Shown: in pieces, positions 23,144 through 35,086 of the stretch
How the letters are laid out: each line of letters opens with the position of its first letter
How positions within the stretch are numbered: position 1 is the first letter of the stretch
The notes under the pieces: model-generated
What the model was told of the DNA's origin: nothing
Database searches by the model: none
Seen by the model: the letters and a program-made list of their open reading frames with translations, nothing else
Translations under genes and position numbers: made by a program
Assembly (NCBI RefSeq): GCF_046630445.1
Contig: NC_092341.1
Span: forward strand, 34,823,501-34,887,500
Reading direction: 5' to 3'
Length of the DNA: 64,000 nt
Source: Rutidosis leptorrhynchoides
Taxonomy: Eukaryota > Streptophyta > Magnoliopsida > Asterales > Asteraceae

Positions 23144-26068
23144 TGTGATGCCCCGTACAAAACCATCGTGTACGAATCATCAACAACAGGATCATTACAA
23201 GGTTAAGTACTATATGCTGTAATAAAAGAAGTTGCATTCACGATAAAAAGATGACGTCATATCCGACGTCAATTGTTTTACACCAACAGTATGCTTCTAC
23301 GAATAGCAAGCATGGATAAATGTATGTGACCCTTAGGTTGTTACAAAACATAGTTCAAATGTATAAAAGTTTGAATGCAAGATAAACAGTTCATGCGGTG
23401 ATAACACTAGAGCAGCGGGTGTCTACGGCAAGTCTAGCATGACAGCGGAAGCAAATAACCTTAAGCACCTGAGAAAAACATGCTTAAAAATGTCAATACA
23501 AAGGTTGGTGAGCTATAGTTTAAGTATAACAGTATGTAATGTAGGCCACGAGATTTCAGTGCTACAAAGAGCGTTTCAAAACAGTAATCCAAATCAGTAT
23601 GATAAAGTATATGTTAACCGTGGGCACTTGGTAACTAACTTAACGTTTATACCCCCTGAAAGTACACTTGGCAAGTGCGTATGTTTACGAAGTATTAAAC
23701 ACTCATTAAATGCTAGCGCTACTAGCCCGAGTGGGGATGTCAAACCCTATGGATCCATATCTAAGATTCGCGTTCACGGTTCAAAAACCAATGATTAAAC
23801 GTTACCGAGCTAAAGGGAATATTTATGCCGTTGTATAACCCACACATATATAAGTTTAAGTACTCGTGCCTAGTATGTAAAACATAAAATCCGCATGTAT
23901 TCTCAGTTCCCAAAATAAGTTAAAGTAAAAAGGGAATGCTATAACTCACAATGATAATGTAGTCGTAAAGTTAGTTCGGAAAAGCTGTGCAAGTAATCGG
24001 TCCGAAAGTCCTCAACCTAAGTCAAATAGTACTAAGTCAGTAAATCGTCTTAATAGGTTTAAAAGTATGTAAATAAGGTCTTAAGGGTCATCATCATTCA
24101 TCATCAAACATAAGGCGTAAAGTAAGTTTCGTTTATGAAAGTAGTTTAAAACAAAGGCTGACTTCAGTCAGTCACCACGGCCTCTACCCTTACTGAATTA
24201 AGGTGAGACCAGTGGCCATGGCTCAGTATATGAGTCCTTTAAGTGTGGTAAAATTTATAGAAGCAAACTCGTCTTCGTTTGACCGTGGCAACAATCTAAG
24301 TGCGAGTAGGTCAGAAATTTCTGCACAACGTTAAAAGGACATAGTGACGATCGGAGGGCCATAAATCCTAAACCGTAACTCGGATTAAGACGAGTCCTAT
24401 ATGAAAAGTTATCTACTCGAAAAGATCTATTTGAAAATCATAATCACAACAGCCCAGGTCTACTGGTATGTTACAGAAACCAGAAAACAGTAGGTGGAAG
24501 ACAGAAAGCAGAAAAATAATGGGTTCCGGTGAGTTTGGTGCTTGATGTTCATCATGGTTCTCATCCTTGATGCCTATAGCTTCAAGTGTACAACTCAATG
24601 ATGTGTTTACATCATCTTGACCAAGATTTTACCATCATAACCCAAGTGCAATTCTAAGACATGAAGCACAACTCACTTAAGAGTTGTATGAAGTTTGATG
24701 AACCAAAGTTACATCAAAGTCTTAGATCTAACACATACATGAACTTTAAGACTAATAATAAGTTACAAACTTGAAAGTAAACTAACTAATCAAGATCTTA
24801 AGATGTAGAACATAGTTCTTAGTGAAGATCCAAGACCCAAAAGTCTAGATCAAGCATAAGTATACAAAGTTATATTTAAAGAAAACTTATTTACATGTTC
24901 TTGAACTTTCAAGTTAACTTTTAGTTCCAAGAGATATGAGATCAAGACTAACTTGTAGTACTTGACCAACAACAACCAAAATCATAAAATTAAAGTGCAA
25001 TAAAACTAAATAAACAAGTAAAAGGTTCATGGTTGTTCATACTTTTAAAGATTCAACCAAAGTTTGATCTTTAAGTAAAGTAAACTTTAAGTTTACTTCA
25101 AGAACTACAAGTATGATTTTAATCAACACATGAACTTGTAATCTTTTAAGAAAGTATATGTAGAACATAACTAGTAAGTTATGTTCTTGAGTGTTCTTGT
25201 AATTACAAGATAAAAGAAGAAAGATCCTAGCAAGTTTGATTCTTGAAACCAAGTAAGTAACTAACAACTACTAGAAATCATTACAAGTAAACAAGATTAA
25301 AACAAACAAAGTATGATGATGATTATGGGTGTTTAGTATTCGGTTTTAAGCAAGGGGAAGAAGAGAGAAAAGTTGTTCATATTACTTACAAGATGAGAGA
25401 AAATGAGAGAAAGTTTGAGAGAAAATGGTGTAAGTGTTTGTGTGTGTGTTTGAATGAAAGAGTAAAATGAATACTAGTGAGTATGTAGTGTAAAAAAAAA
25501 TTGAAAAACTCTCCCCTCTACATGTGAGGCCGACGGTTTTGGAGTGGGGGAGGGGGAAGAAAAAAGTTCACTAGTCCATGCATGGTAAAGCTCATAAAAG
25601 TTGGATAAAAGAGTGGTTTACATGGGGATTATGGAGTAACTATATTCCAAGTCTTCTTAAACTAACTAGTTATAATTAAATGGATACTTACATGCATGAA
25701 TGGGCTAAATAAGTCCATTAAAGTGTAGGGTGGGCTTCTAAAGTCCACTAATACTAATAAAGGCCCAAGTTCAAATAAAAGCCCATGTAGGTATGTAGTT
25801 AACAAGTTCATCCAATTAAAAGCCCAAGTAACTAACTAACAACTTTAGTTAATTAAAATGATTAATAAACTTAATCATGAATGCAAATAATATCTGAAAA
25901 TATTATTCGTGAAAGTTCCGGGTGTCACAAAGACGTTTCGGGCACTTAAAAGTCAAGTACGGGTAATCATGGCAACATGTAAATGTAATAACATACATTC
26001 GTTTAATCACAAGTATTAATAATAACAATTATTAATAAAATAACGTTGGAAAATCCAGGGTCGTTACA
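23144..26068 (-). repeat. Tekay-like 3' LTR
   Basis: The outer end is set by the ACACC duplication and the inner end by comparison with 34069. It is non-coding; frames in it (for example 23439-23798) are duplicated in the other LTR and are not genes. Confidence 0.9.
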
Positions 26069-26085
26069 TTACCCACCTGTTAAAG
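26069..26085 (-). other. Polypurine-like tract before the Tekay 3' LTR
   Basis: On the minus strand the sequence just before the LTR reads AACAGGTGGGTAA, preceded by CGGGACGAAATTTT, a usual ending of this element type. Confidence 0.55.
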
Positions 26086-27492
26086 AAAATTTCGTCCCGA
26101 AATTTTAAGAAGTGACCAACAATGGTACCGTAATCGAATAAGAAGGGGTGTATCAAAGTTCCGTGAGACCCATGGGCTCAGAAGTAAGTTATTTACCTTG
26201 AAAGGTACTTCGGTGTATGAAAGTAAGAATAGGCATCTGCTGTTAATTGAGTTTCTTGTCCTAAGCGATCAACAATTTGATTTCGTTTCCGATTAACCTG
26301 AGTATGTCATCTGAATGTATATCCACAAAAGGAAAGATGGTGTGTTTAGCCTTACAGGCATCCTCGGTAAGTTGGATGCGTGAAATGCATCATGAATGAT
26401 TCTAATCTCGTCTAAAACATTGAGCATGTATGTCGTAATATAAGCTGACAGGTAGAATGGAAAACATAGTGATTACAACCATGCGATTTGATGTCTGGAT
26501 AGCGTTAGCCACGGGTTTTACCAATCCCTTGATTTCGGAAGGAGATCATAGGCATAAGGAACCCGATAATTAAGAACGTTTCATTTGAATAAGTGAATTG
26601 AAATTTAGCTAAAAGTGATCAATTGGACTGGCAAGCCATAATTATTCATAGTGTCTTCAGAACGGTCTGAACGAACAATGAGGGATGTCATCTAATTTAC
26701 CATACTGCAGGTGAACCTAACCTTGGATGAAATGAAAGCACAGTTCCGTAATGTAACTTCATCCTTTCAGTTACATGTTGAAGTTAGGGTTAACGTTAAC
26801 TAGAGCAACATACAGTTGCAACCAATGAAGGAAGAAATATTTAGAGTATCCACATCAGTTTCGTAAATGTTTTAAGCAGTCCCCTCCCAAGGGATAACAA
26901 GATCCATAAGTTCTCAAAGTATCTTATATTACATTTCCGAAAGAAAGTTGCACGAAAGGTGTGATCTATGAACGAGAGTGAATTATTCGAACGGTTCGTT
27001 TTGAATTTATCCGTGTACTTAAGGGAATGCGCGGATGAGAAGATGCGTGAACCCTTGGTCATAAAGAATGGTTTACTCCGAGTGAAAAGAATCTCCAAAA
27101 ATTTTGTATCTCAACATACTGATTCCTAGAGATGATGTTTATGAGGGTGTTGCGTTTTAGCCGTGAAATATTGAGAGTAGAAACTCACCTAGTGCCTTTC
27201 CTACAATAGGGTGACCACTGAGTGTACCTCAGAAAACTGATTAATCGGCCCGCGCTTTTATCATGTCTAACTTTAAAAAGAATATTTTATGGGTGTAAAG
27301 ATTTTCTAACAAATTTTATAAAGCTGCCATCCAAGTGGTTCAAGAGTTTTTAACAAAGATTTTAATAGTAATATTTATCCCTATCGGAGGGCGAGACGAA
27401 GTATGATCCCTACATGGTGTAGTCTTAATACGAAAACTTTTAATAACATCAACTAAGGGAGTTTTGAAAACAAAACCTTTAAACGTTTGTTG
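26086..27492 (-). other. Decayed Tekay interior, 3' part
   Basis: No conserved domain found on either strand. Frames at 26841-27098 and 27340-27561 (minus) show no recognisable similarity. In an intact element of this type the interior between integrase and LTR is largely non-coding. Confidence 0.5.
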
Positions 27493-29018
27493 TGACAACG
27501 TAAATGGAACGAAGTTCCTAGTAAATTTGGAAGTAGGTACAACGTGTACCATTTTGCACAAAACTATTTGACTTAAGTTGAATAACTAGGTAGAGGAGCG
27601 TTTTTTTTTTTTTTTTAAATAATTTGAAGATATAACTTAGTATCAAAATAAGTAAGTATAAATTTATGCACATATGATTTTATAAATCGTATAAGTGACA
27701 GAAAGGTTTTTTTTTTTTTTTTAGTACATTCATTGTCTGTAAATCTTGTAAGGACCGTACAAATAAACAACGTGTAAAAACTTTGATAAACATAGTTTTT
27801 CGTATTTCAAAGGTTATAAGTTGGAAAGGATTGAGTGGAAAAGCTTTGAATCGTCGGGTGACCAGTTACTAGGTAATGAAAGCAAATGACATAAATGTAG
27901 TTTTGGTAATTGTCAGGACACAAGTCTTTGGGTCAAAAATATTTACGTGCGAAGCTGTTGCTAAAAGTGGGGTACGAAGGATGAAGCACGAGGATGAGAA
28001 GTTAATTGCTTCTTGAATTTGCAAAGTGCCAAACAGGTTATGTCTAGTGTTAAAGTCGGAATAATGATGGTATTAATACCACTAAATGAGAATCCCTTAG
28101 AATAAGTTAGGACTTAGAGTTAATTAAGAAAGAGCATTGTTCCAACAGGCATGGCAAATAAGGTTCTTGGGGTAACGCAATGATTTTTAAATGGTTTAAG
28201 TGTCAGTGGATGCCCAAAGGCTCTGAATGACGTGGCAGAAGTGTCTTCAACACATACACACACGAATCTCTCGATTTCGACGGTTGTAAAGTCTTCACGA
28301 TGACTTGGGTATGAATGAGCAACGGAGAATTTTATATAGCAAGCAACGAAAATTTTTATAGAAATTGTTTAAGGTGACAATGTATGGAAAGAAACGAAGT
28401 TTTAGTAAACTAGGGTTATGTACAACCCGTACCATTCAAAGTAAAATATATTTTGAACAAAAGATTTGATTTGATTTGTAAGAGTGAAAGTAAAATTTTA
28501 CATGTATTTGTCGAAGATAAGTAATCATTTACTTTATTTTATATAACGTATATGATTTCAAAATTTGCGTGAATGGCGAACAAAATATATTTATTTTTAT
28601 AAAGCTTTGAGGCGATAGAACAGTAAAATAATGTGGGTAAGATTTTGGCAAACAAAATTTTCATATTTCGGAGGTTACAAGTTGGAAAAGATTGATGAGA
28701 ATCGAGTAAAAGACTTTTGAAAATTTCGAGTGATATTTGAGGTAATAAAAACCATTGAATGTGATTGACGACTATTAGTAGGGCATAAATCCTTTGACCG
28801 AAAATGTTTAAGTGTGTTGCTTATAAGTGAGATACTAATGGAAGAGTATAAGGGTGAGAGTTAACCACTCATTGATTTTAGGAAAATTTCGAACTGGATT
28901 GACTAATATCGAGGTAAGAAGGATGACGTTGTAGTTTTCATCGAATAAGAAATTTCTCGTAATGAGTTAGGGTTTAGAGTGGCGTAGGAATGAGTATCAA
29001 ATGAGATTCTTGGGAAAT
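27493..29018. repeat. Diverged direct duplication of about 0.65-0.7 kb
   Basis: 27493-28175 and 28375-29018 share many short blocks in the same order, for example TGACAA then ACGAAGTT, GTACAACGTGTACCATT against GTACAACCCGTACCATT, TTACAAGTTGGAAAAGATTG-type blocks and a GAGTTAGGGTTTAGAG-type block. The offset drifts from about 880 to 840 bp. It lies downstream of the integrase remnant in element direction. Confidence 0.55.
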
Positions 29019-29046
29019 CTTCAATATAGAATTTGAATTGCTGAAG

Positions 29047-29239
29047 TGACGAAATACAATTTCCTTTAAGTATCGTTGTGCAAGTTTGTCCATTGTATCA
29101 GTTTCTCTTGTGGGTAGAAAGTGAGCAGATTTGGCGAGATGGTCAATAATAATCCGGATAATGTCCTAACCGCCTTACCGTCTTTGGTAGTTTAGTGATG
29201 AATTTCTTCCCATTTCCATTGTGGGATTTTGGGTTGTTG
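29047..29239 (-). pseudogene. Tekay integrase remnant
   Basis: On the minus strand, short open pieces in shifting frames give PKIPQWKWEE, FITKLPKT and DHLAKSAHFLPTRETD with TMDKLAQRYLKEIV. This is the well-known segment around the first catalytic Asp of chromovirus integrases. Stops and frameshifts separate the pieces. It shows that the element once had pol. Confidence 0.75.
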
Positions 29240-29853
29240 TCATGTAACTAATAAGGTTCAGTTTTCGGGCTACATCTCTCCCCATAATAGTTTCACCATT
29301 CTTGCGAGGTATACAAATAAATTTTCCCATTATAAATAAATTCCGCTTTCATCCTTGAAAGTCAGTTCGTTCTAACTATTTCATCAAAGCTTCCTAGCTC
29401 GATGAGTATTAGGTTAATCTTAAAGTTCATCCCAAATCAAATCTTACTGTACTACTGTGAAAAATTCTATCAATCTTTTCAAATAACATATGCCTGTACG
29501 TAGGTAACTAATCCGTTTCAACTACTACATTAAAACTCCCAAGTTTGGTTAATATGAGGTCATCTCCAAATGACCCACCTGTTAATCTTAAAGTACTACC
29601 TTAAATTATTCCTCTATCTTCCTCAGTTTACCATTTGCTTGTGTCCTATAGAATACTTAATTCTCATGGTTGTTGATGGTTTATTATTCATGATAATGCT
29701 AAGGTTCTTAGATGTAAGGTTTCTATCATTCTAGTATTAAACAACTCCGAAATAATAAAACGTTGTGCCGAAACGTACCCTAACAAGAATCAGGATCCAT
29801 GCAAGTCTCCATAATGGTTTCTTTACCGCAGGTAAGTTTAAAGTTTTTCCTAT
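29240..29853 (-). other. Decayed interior where RT should be
   Basis: Only about 0.6 kb separates the integrase remnant from the gag zinc knuckle, whereas protease, RT and RNase H need over 2 kb. No RT motif is visible, so these domains were deleted. Confidence 0.6.
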
Positions 29854-29940
29854 ATGAGAACTTTCTCCTTAAATGTCCAGGGTGTCGATATTTATAACAA
29901 ATTTTTGGGTTATCAATTCTGCAATCAAAGCCCTTCTTGT
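29854..29940 (-). pseudogene. Tekay gag zinc-knuckle remnant
   Basis: The minus strand reads CYKYRHPGHLRRKFS, which has the CX2CX4HX4C layout with the second and last Cys replaced by Tyr and Phe or Ser. It is preceded by KKGFDCRIDNPK-like sequence. Confidence 0.55.
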
Positions 29941-30064
29941 ATAGTATCTGGGCTACGTGGTTATTCCTACCTTTAACAGACTATAATGCGTAAGCTCAAA
30001 TGATCCCTGTCAAAATTTTCCCTGGATCACCCCATATCCCTCATGTAGTAACATTGGAACTTCT

Positions 30065-30134
30065 GCATGATTTACTTCAATATAATCACGCTGGCCTGGC
30101 GTCATTATATTGTACTAAATCGTACGTTCATTCC
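30065..30134. repeat. 70-bp conserved non-coding block shared with 50538-50607
   Basis: Gap-free similarity, roughly 80 percent by eye, including TAATATAATCACG and GTCATTATATT. It occurs in the two separate Tekay-like interiors in the same strand orientation. Confidence 0.6.
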
Positions 30135-31114
30135 AATATCATTTTATATGGTCAATGTAACGCGATCACTTCTAATTATACACAATTTCATCTAACAGTG
30201 CTTGAACCATGCTATCTCAAAACAGAATCGGCATAACTAATCTCACAGTTTCTCGATGTGGGTACGTAGGTTCCGTAAATCAAGTATTAATACCTAAGTG
30301 TCCCGAAGTTTCTTCAAAGGTTCGGATTCAGGTAACGTTGTTAGGTTCCTTCTAGATATTCAATCCGGCTCTCGCGTCGGGTTGTACGTGTAGCAAGTAG
30401 TGATACGATATGTCTCGAGGTGATCCCCAAATCTTTGGGTATGACTGAGCTTTAGTGGAAGACACTATGAGCTTGTGAAAGGAGATGCCTTCCCGACTTC
30501 TCCAATGCCTAAGTATAGAAGTGTCGTTAGGTCGTCGAGCAGTGGGAAAGAATGAAAGAGTTAAGTGACGGTCATGAAAGCGTACAGGGTATGTATCAAC
30601 TGAACAATCTTCTAGATTAAGTGAAGAAATGTTTCGATCTCTGGAACAGTGGAACAGTAGTAACAGGTGGATTACACTACTAGTTCTTAGGGTTAGACGA
30701 GTGGGAAAGTAGTTCAGGAAAACATCTGAACTGGGAAGGATAAGTTCTCCAAGTCGGTATAGTGGATAGTAGACAGGTAGCAAGAGCGTAATCAGGCATA
30801 GCAACTACAGCAGCCTAGATCGTTCACAGCAGTATGTAGCATGGCAATAGTAACAGTATCATACCGAGGTAACATGCTAAAGGCAGATAGTGGCATGTAG
30901 TAATATATCACAGTAGCATGCAATCGAAGGCAAATAATAGCATGCAGTAGTGAAACATGTAGTAGCATACGGCATATAGCAGTAAAAAGTAAGCAGCAGC
31001 ATGCAGTAAGTTCAGCGGAAACAAGTAAACTAGCAAGTTGTAGATTAGTCCTATTAGTGAATCCTACTAGGGTCGGTCTTAGACTCACTAATGCAACCTA
31101 ATTCCCTACAATCA
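30135..31114 (-). other. Tekay leader and decayed gag region
   Basis: Non-coding or decayed. The minus-strand frame at 30352-30804 (150 codons) does not resemble Gag and I do not treat it as a gene. 30880-31020 is rich in GTAGTAGCATGCAG-like simple sequence. Confidence 0.45.
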
Positions 31115-31128
31115 ATGCTCTGATACCA
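31115..31128 (-). other. Primer binding site, tRNA-Met type (minus strand)
   Basis: The minus strand reads TGGTATCAGAGCAT two bases from the LTR, the usual initiator tRNA-Met primer site. It sets the element's orientation. Confidence 0.9.
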
Positions 31129-31130
31129 AA

Positions 31131-34069
31131 TGTGATGCCCCGTACAAAACCATCGTGTACGAATCATCAACAACAGGATCATTACAAGGTTAAGTACTAT
31201 ATGCTGTAATAAAAGAAGTTGCATTCACGATAAAAAGATGACGTCATATCCGACGTCAATTGTTTTACACCAACAATATGCTTCTACGAATAGCAAGCAT
31301 GGATAAATGTATGTGACCCTTAGGTTGTTACAAAACATAGTTCAAATGTATAAAAGTTTGAATGCAAGATAAACAGTTCATGCGGTGATAACACTAGAGC
31401 AGCGGGTGTCTACGGCAAGTCTAGCACGACAGCGGAAGCAAATAACCTTAAGCACCTGAGAAAAACATGCTTAAAAATGTCAACACAAAGGTTGGTGAGC
31501 TATAGTTTAAGTATAACAGTATGTAAGGTAGGCCACGAGATTTCAGTGCTACAAAGAGCGTTTCAAAACAGTAATCCAAATCAGTATGATAAAGTATATG
31601 TTAACCGTGGGCACTTGGTAAATAACTTAACGTTTATACCCCCTGAAAGTACACTTGGCAAGTGCGTATGTTTACGAAGTATTAAACACTCGTTAAATGC
31701 TAGCGCTACTAGCCCGAGTGGGGATGTCAAACCCTATGGATCCATATCTAAGATTCGCATTCACGGTTCAAAAACCATTGATTAAACGTTACCGAGCTAA
31801 AGGGAATGTTTATGCCGTTGTATAACCCACACATATATAAGTTTAAGTACTCGTGCCTAGTATGTAAAACATTAAATCCACATGTATTCTCAGTTCCCAA
31901 AATAAGTTAAAGTAAAAAGGGAATGCTATAACTCACAATGATAATGTAGTCGTAAAGTTGGTTCGGAAAAGGTGTGCAAGTAATCGGTCCGAAAGTCCTC
32001 AACCTAAGTCAAATAGTAATAAGTCAGTAAATCATTTTAATAGGTTTAAAAGTATGTAAATAAGGTCTTAAGGGTCATCATTATTCATCATCAAACATAA
32101 GGCGTAAAGTAAGTTTCGTTTATGAAAGTAGTTTAAAACAAAGGCTGACTTCAGTCAGTCACCACGGCCTCTAACCTTACTGAATTAAGGTGATACCAGT
32201 GGCCATGGCTCCATATATGAGTCCTTTAAGTGTGGTAAAATTTACAGAATCAAACTCGTCTTCGTGTGACCGTGGCAACGATCTAAGTGCGAGTAGGTCA
32301 GAAATTTCTGCACAACGTTAAAAGGACATAGTGACGATCGGAGGGCCATAAATCCTAAACCGTAACTCGGATTAAGACGAGTCCTATATGAAAAGTTATC
32401 TAATAGAAAAGATATATTTGAAAATCATAATCACAACAGCCCAGGTCTACTGGTCTGTTACAGAAACCAGAAAACAGTAGGTGGAAGACAGAAAGCAGAA
32501 AAATAATGGGTTCCGGTGAGTTTGGTGCTTGATGTTCATCATGGTTCTCATCCTTGATGCCTATAGCTTCAAGTGTACAACTCAATGATGTGTTTACATC
32601 ATCTTGACCAAGATTTTACCATCATAACCCAAGTGCAAGTCTAAGACATGAAGCACAACTCACTTAAGAGTTGTATGAAGTTTGATGAACCAAAGTTACA
32701 TCAAAGTCTTAGATCTAACACATACATGAACTTTAAGACTAATAATAAGTTACAAACTTGAAAGTAAACTAAATAATCAAGATCTTAAGATGTAGAACAT
32801 AGTTCTTAGTTAGATCTTGAAGATCCAAGACCCAAAAGTCTAGATCAAGCATAAGTATACAAAGTTATATTTAAAGAAAACTTATTTACATGTTCTTGAA
32901 CTTTTAAGTTAACTTTTAGTTCCAAGAGATATGAGATCAAGACTAACTTGTAGTACTTGACCAACAACAACCAAAATCATAAAATTAAAGTGCAAGTAAA
33001 ACTAAATAAACAAGTAAAAGGTTCATGGTTGTTCATACTTTTAAAGATTCAACCAAAGTTTGATCTTTAAGTAAAGAAAACTTTAAGTTTACTTCAAGAA
33101 CTACAAGTATGATTTTAATCAACACATGAACTTGCAATCTTTTAAGAAAGTATATGTAGAACATAACTAGTAAGTTATGTTCTTGAGTGTTCTTGTAATT
33201 ACAAGATAAAATAAGAAAGAAACTAGCAAGTTTGATTCTTGAAACCAAGTAAGTAAGTAACTAACAACTACTAGAAATCATTACAAGTAAACAAGATTAA
33301 AACAAACAAAGTATGATGATGATTATGGGTGTTTAGTATTCGGTTTTAAGCAAGGGGAAGAAGAGAGAAAAGTTGTTCATATTACTTACAAGATGAGAGA
33401 AAATGAGAGAAAGTTTGAGAGAAAATGGTGTAAGTGTTTGTGTGTGTGTTTGAATGAAAGAGTAAAATGAATACTAGTGAGTATGTAGTGTAAAAAAAAA
33501 AATGAAAAACTCTCCCCTCTGCATGTGAGGCCGACAGTTTTGGAGTGGAGGAGGGGGAAGAAAAAAGTTCACTAGTCCATGCATGGTAAAGCTCATAAAA
33601 GTTGGATAAAAGAGTGGTTTACATGGGGATTATGGAGTAACTATATTCCAAGTCTTCTTAAACTAACTAGTTATAATTAAATGGATACTTACATGCATGA
33701 ATGGTCTAAATAAGTCCGTTAAATTGTAGGGTGGGCTTCTAAAGTCCACTAATACTAATAAAGGCCCAAGTTTAAATAAAAGCCCTAGTAGGTATGTAGT
33801 TAACAAGTTTATCCAATTAAAAGCCCAAGTAACTAACTAACAACTTTAGTTAATTAAAATGATTAATAAACTTAATCATGAATGCAAATAATATCTGAAA
33901 ATATTATTCGTGAAAGTTCCGGGTGTCACAAAGACGTTTCGGGCACTTAAAAGTCTAGTACGGGTAATCATAGCAACATGTAAATGTAATAACATACATT
34001 CGTTTAATCACAAGTATTAATAACAACAATTATTAATAAAATAACGTTGGAAAATCCATGGTCGTTACA
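31131..34069 (-). repeat. Tekay-like 5' LTR
   Basis: Nearly identical to 23144-26068; the outer end abuts ACACC at 34070-34074. Small indels (for example near 32812 and 33253) account for the length difference. Confidence 0.9.
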
Positions 34070-34486
34070 ACACCTTTCAGTTTAGTGTATGGAACAGAGG
34101 CAGTGATACCGGCTGAAATATGTGTGCCAACGCAACGCATTATGGCATTTGATGTTGAGGCTAATTCTGAAGCATTAAGGGAGAATCTCAACTTTTTGGA
34201 GGAAAAAAGGTTGATGGCCGTCATCCGGCAAGCAGATCACAAGCATAAAATGGCAAAATATTACAACAAGAAAGTGCAGCATGTGCAGTTTGAAGTAGGT
34301 GATTTGGTACTACGTGATAATGAGGCAAGCATGCAAATCAAATTTGGAAAGCTAGCCCCAAAATGGGAAGGACCTTATAAGGTCACAAAAGTAAATCAGA
34401 ATGGATCATACATGCTTGCTGCGCCTTCCGGCGAGCAATATGAAAGAGCTTGGAATGCAATGAATTTAAAGAAATTTTATGCGTAG
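34070..34486 (+). pseudogene. pol: Tat pol, part 2: integrase C-terminus
   Basis: It resumes the Tat integrase exactly at the second ACACC. It carries the conserved FSLVYGTEAVIP segment, a basic middle and the C-terminal GPYKV region, ending with a stop at 34484-34486. It was separated from its first half by the Tekay insertion. Confidence 0.85.
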
Positions 34487-35086
34487 CACTATATGCATGG
34501 ACAGCTTGATCAACTGTCAAATGCATGAGATATAGTCATAAATGTAAAAATTTCTTTAAGAATATGAATAATAGCAATTATTTTTATGACAATATTTTTC
34601 ATAAATTTTATCCGGCCAAGGATTTTTTAGCCCAGGTGTCACATAGCTGTGTGTCATCCCTACCCGCAGAAAGAAAGAAAGCCTTTCGGTGGTAGAAGTA
34701 CAATCATACTCAAAATGGTTGTATCGATAGTGAGACATGTAGAACTCACTAAAGCATCGAAGCGATGAAACGAATCTACAAAAAATGTCATGACACAACT
34801 TATATACACAAAATGCAGAGCAAAACAGAAAACGGACCATGGTGTCCAGCAAAATATTTAAAGGCGAAAATAATTCATAACTTTTCCTCATGAGTTTTAT
34901 GACGGAAAGCGTATAACGGAGAATAAGATTTCAATATTCACAAGCATAATGATTGCAAAGTACAATCTCAATATCTTGTGCATTGTTCACTACAACAATC
35001 TTACTAAGTTACAGCATATTTCTAATATATACAACCAAGTACAATATTAAACGTTATGCAAAAGCAGATGTATAAAACATAGTATT
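34487..35086 (+). other. Tat spacer between pol and antisense gene
   Basis: About 600 bp with no supported frame on either strand; the minus-strand frame at 34556-34891 has no recognisable similarity. Confidence 0.5.

Larger units (their letters stand above)
23144..34069 (-). mobile_element. Tekay-like (chromovirus) Ty3/gypsy element nested in Tat integrase
   Basis: Two LTRs of about 2.93 kb (23144-26068 and 31131-34069) are in the same orientation with TGT...ACA ends. A tRNA-Met-type primer site on the minus strand at 31115-31128 fixes the direction: the right LTR is the 5' one. Read on the minus strand the LTR starts TGTAACGACC. The 5.06-kb interior keeps only scraps of gag (zinc knuckle) and integrase, with no RT. 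By eye there are about 50-55 differences between the LTRs (about 98 percent identity). Confidence 0.9.

Noticed and set aside
23439..23798. 119-codon frame, with a near copy at 31477-31785
   Set aside because: Duplicated because it lies in the two Tekay LTRs; no similarity to known proteins.
30352..30804. 150-codon minus-strand frame in the Tekay leader
   Set aside because: No Gag features, odd composition, and neighbouring frames are decayed; probably chance.
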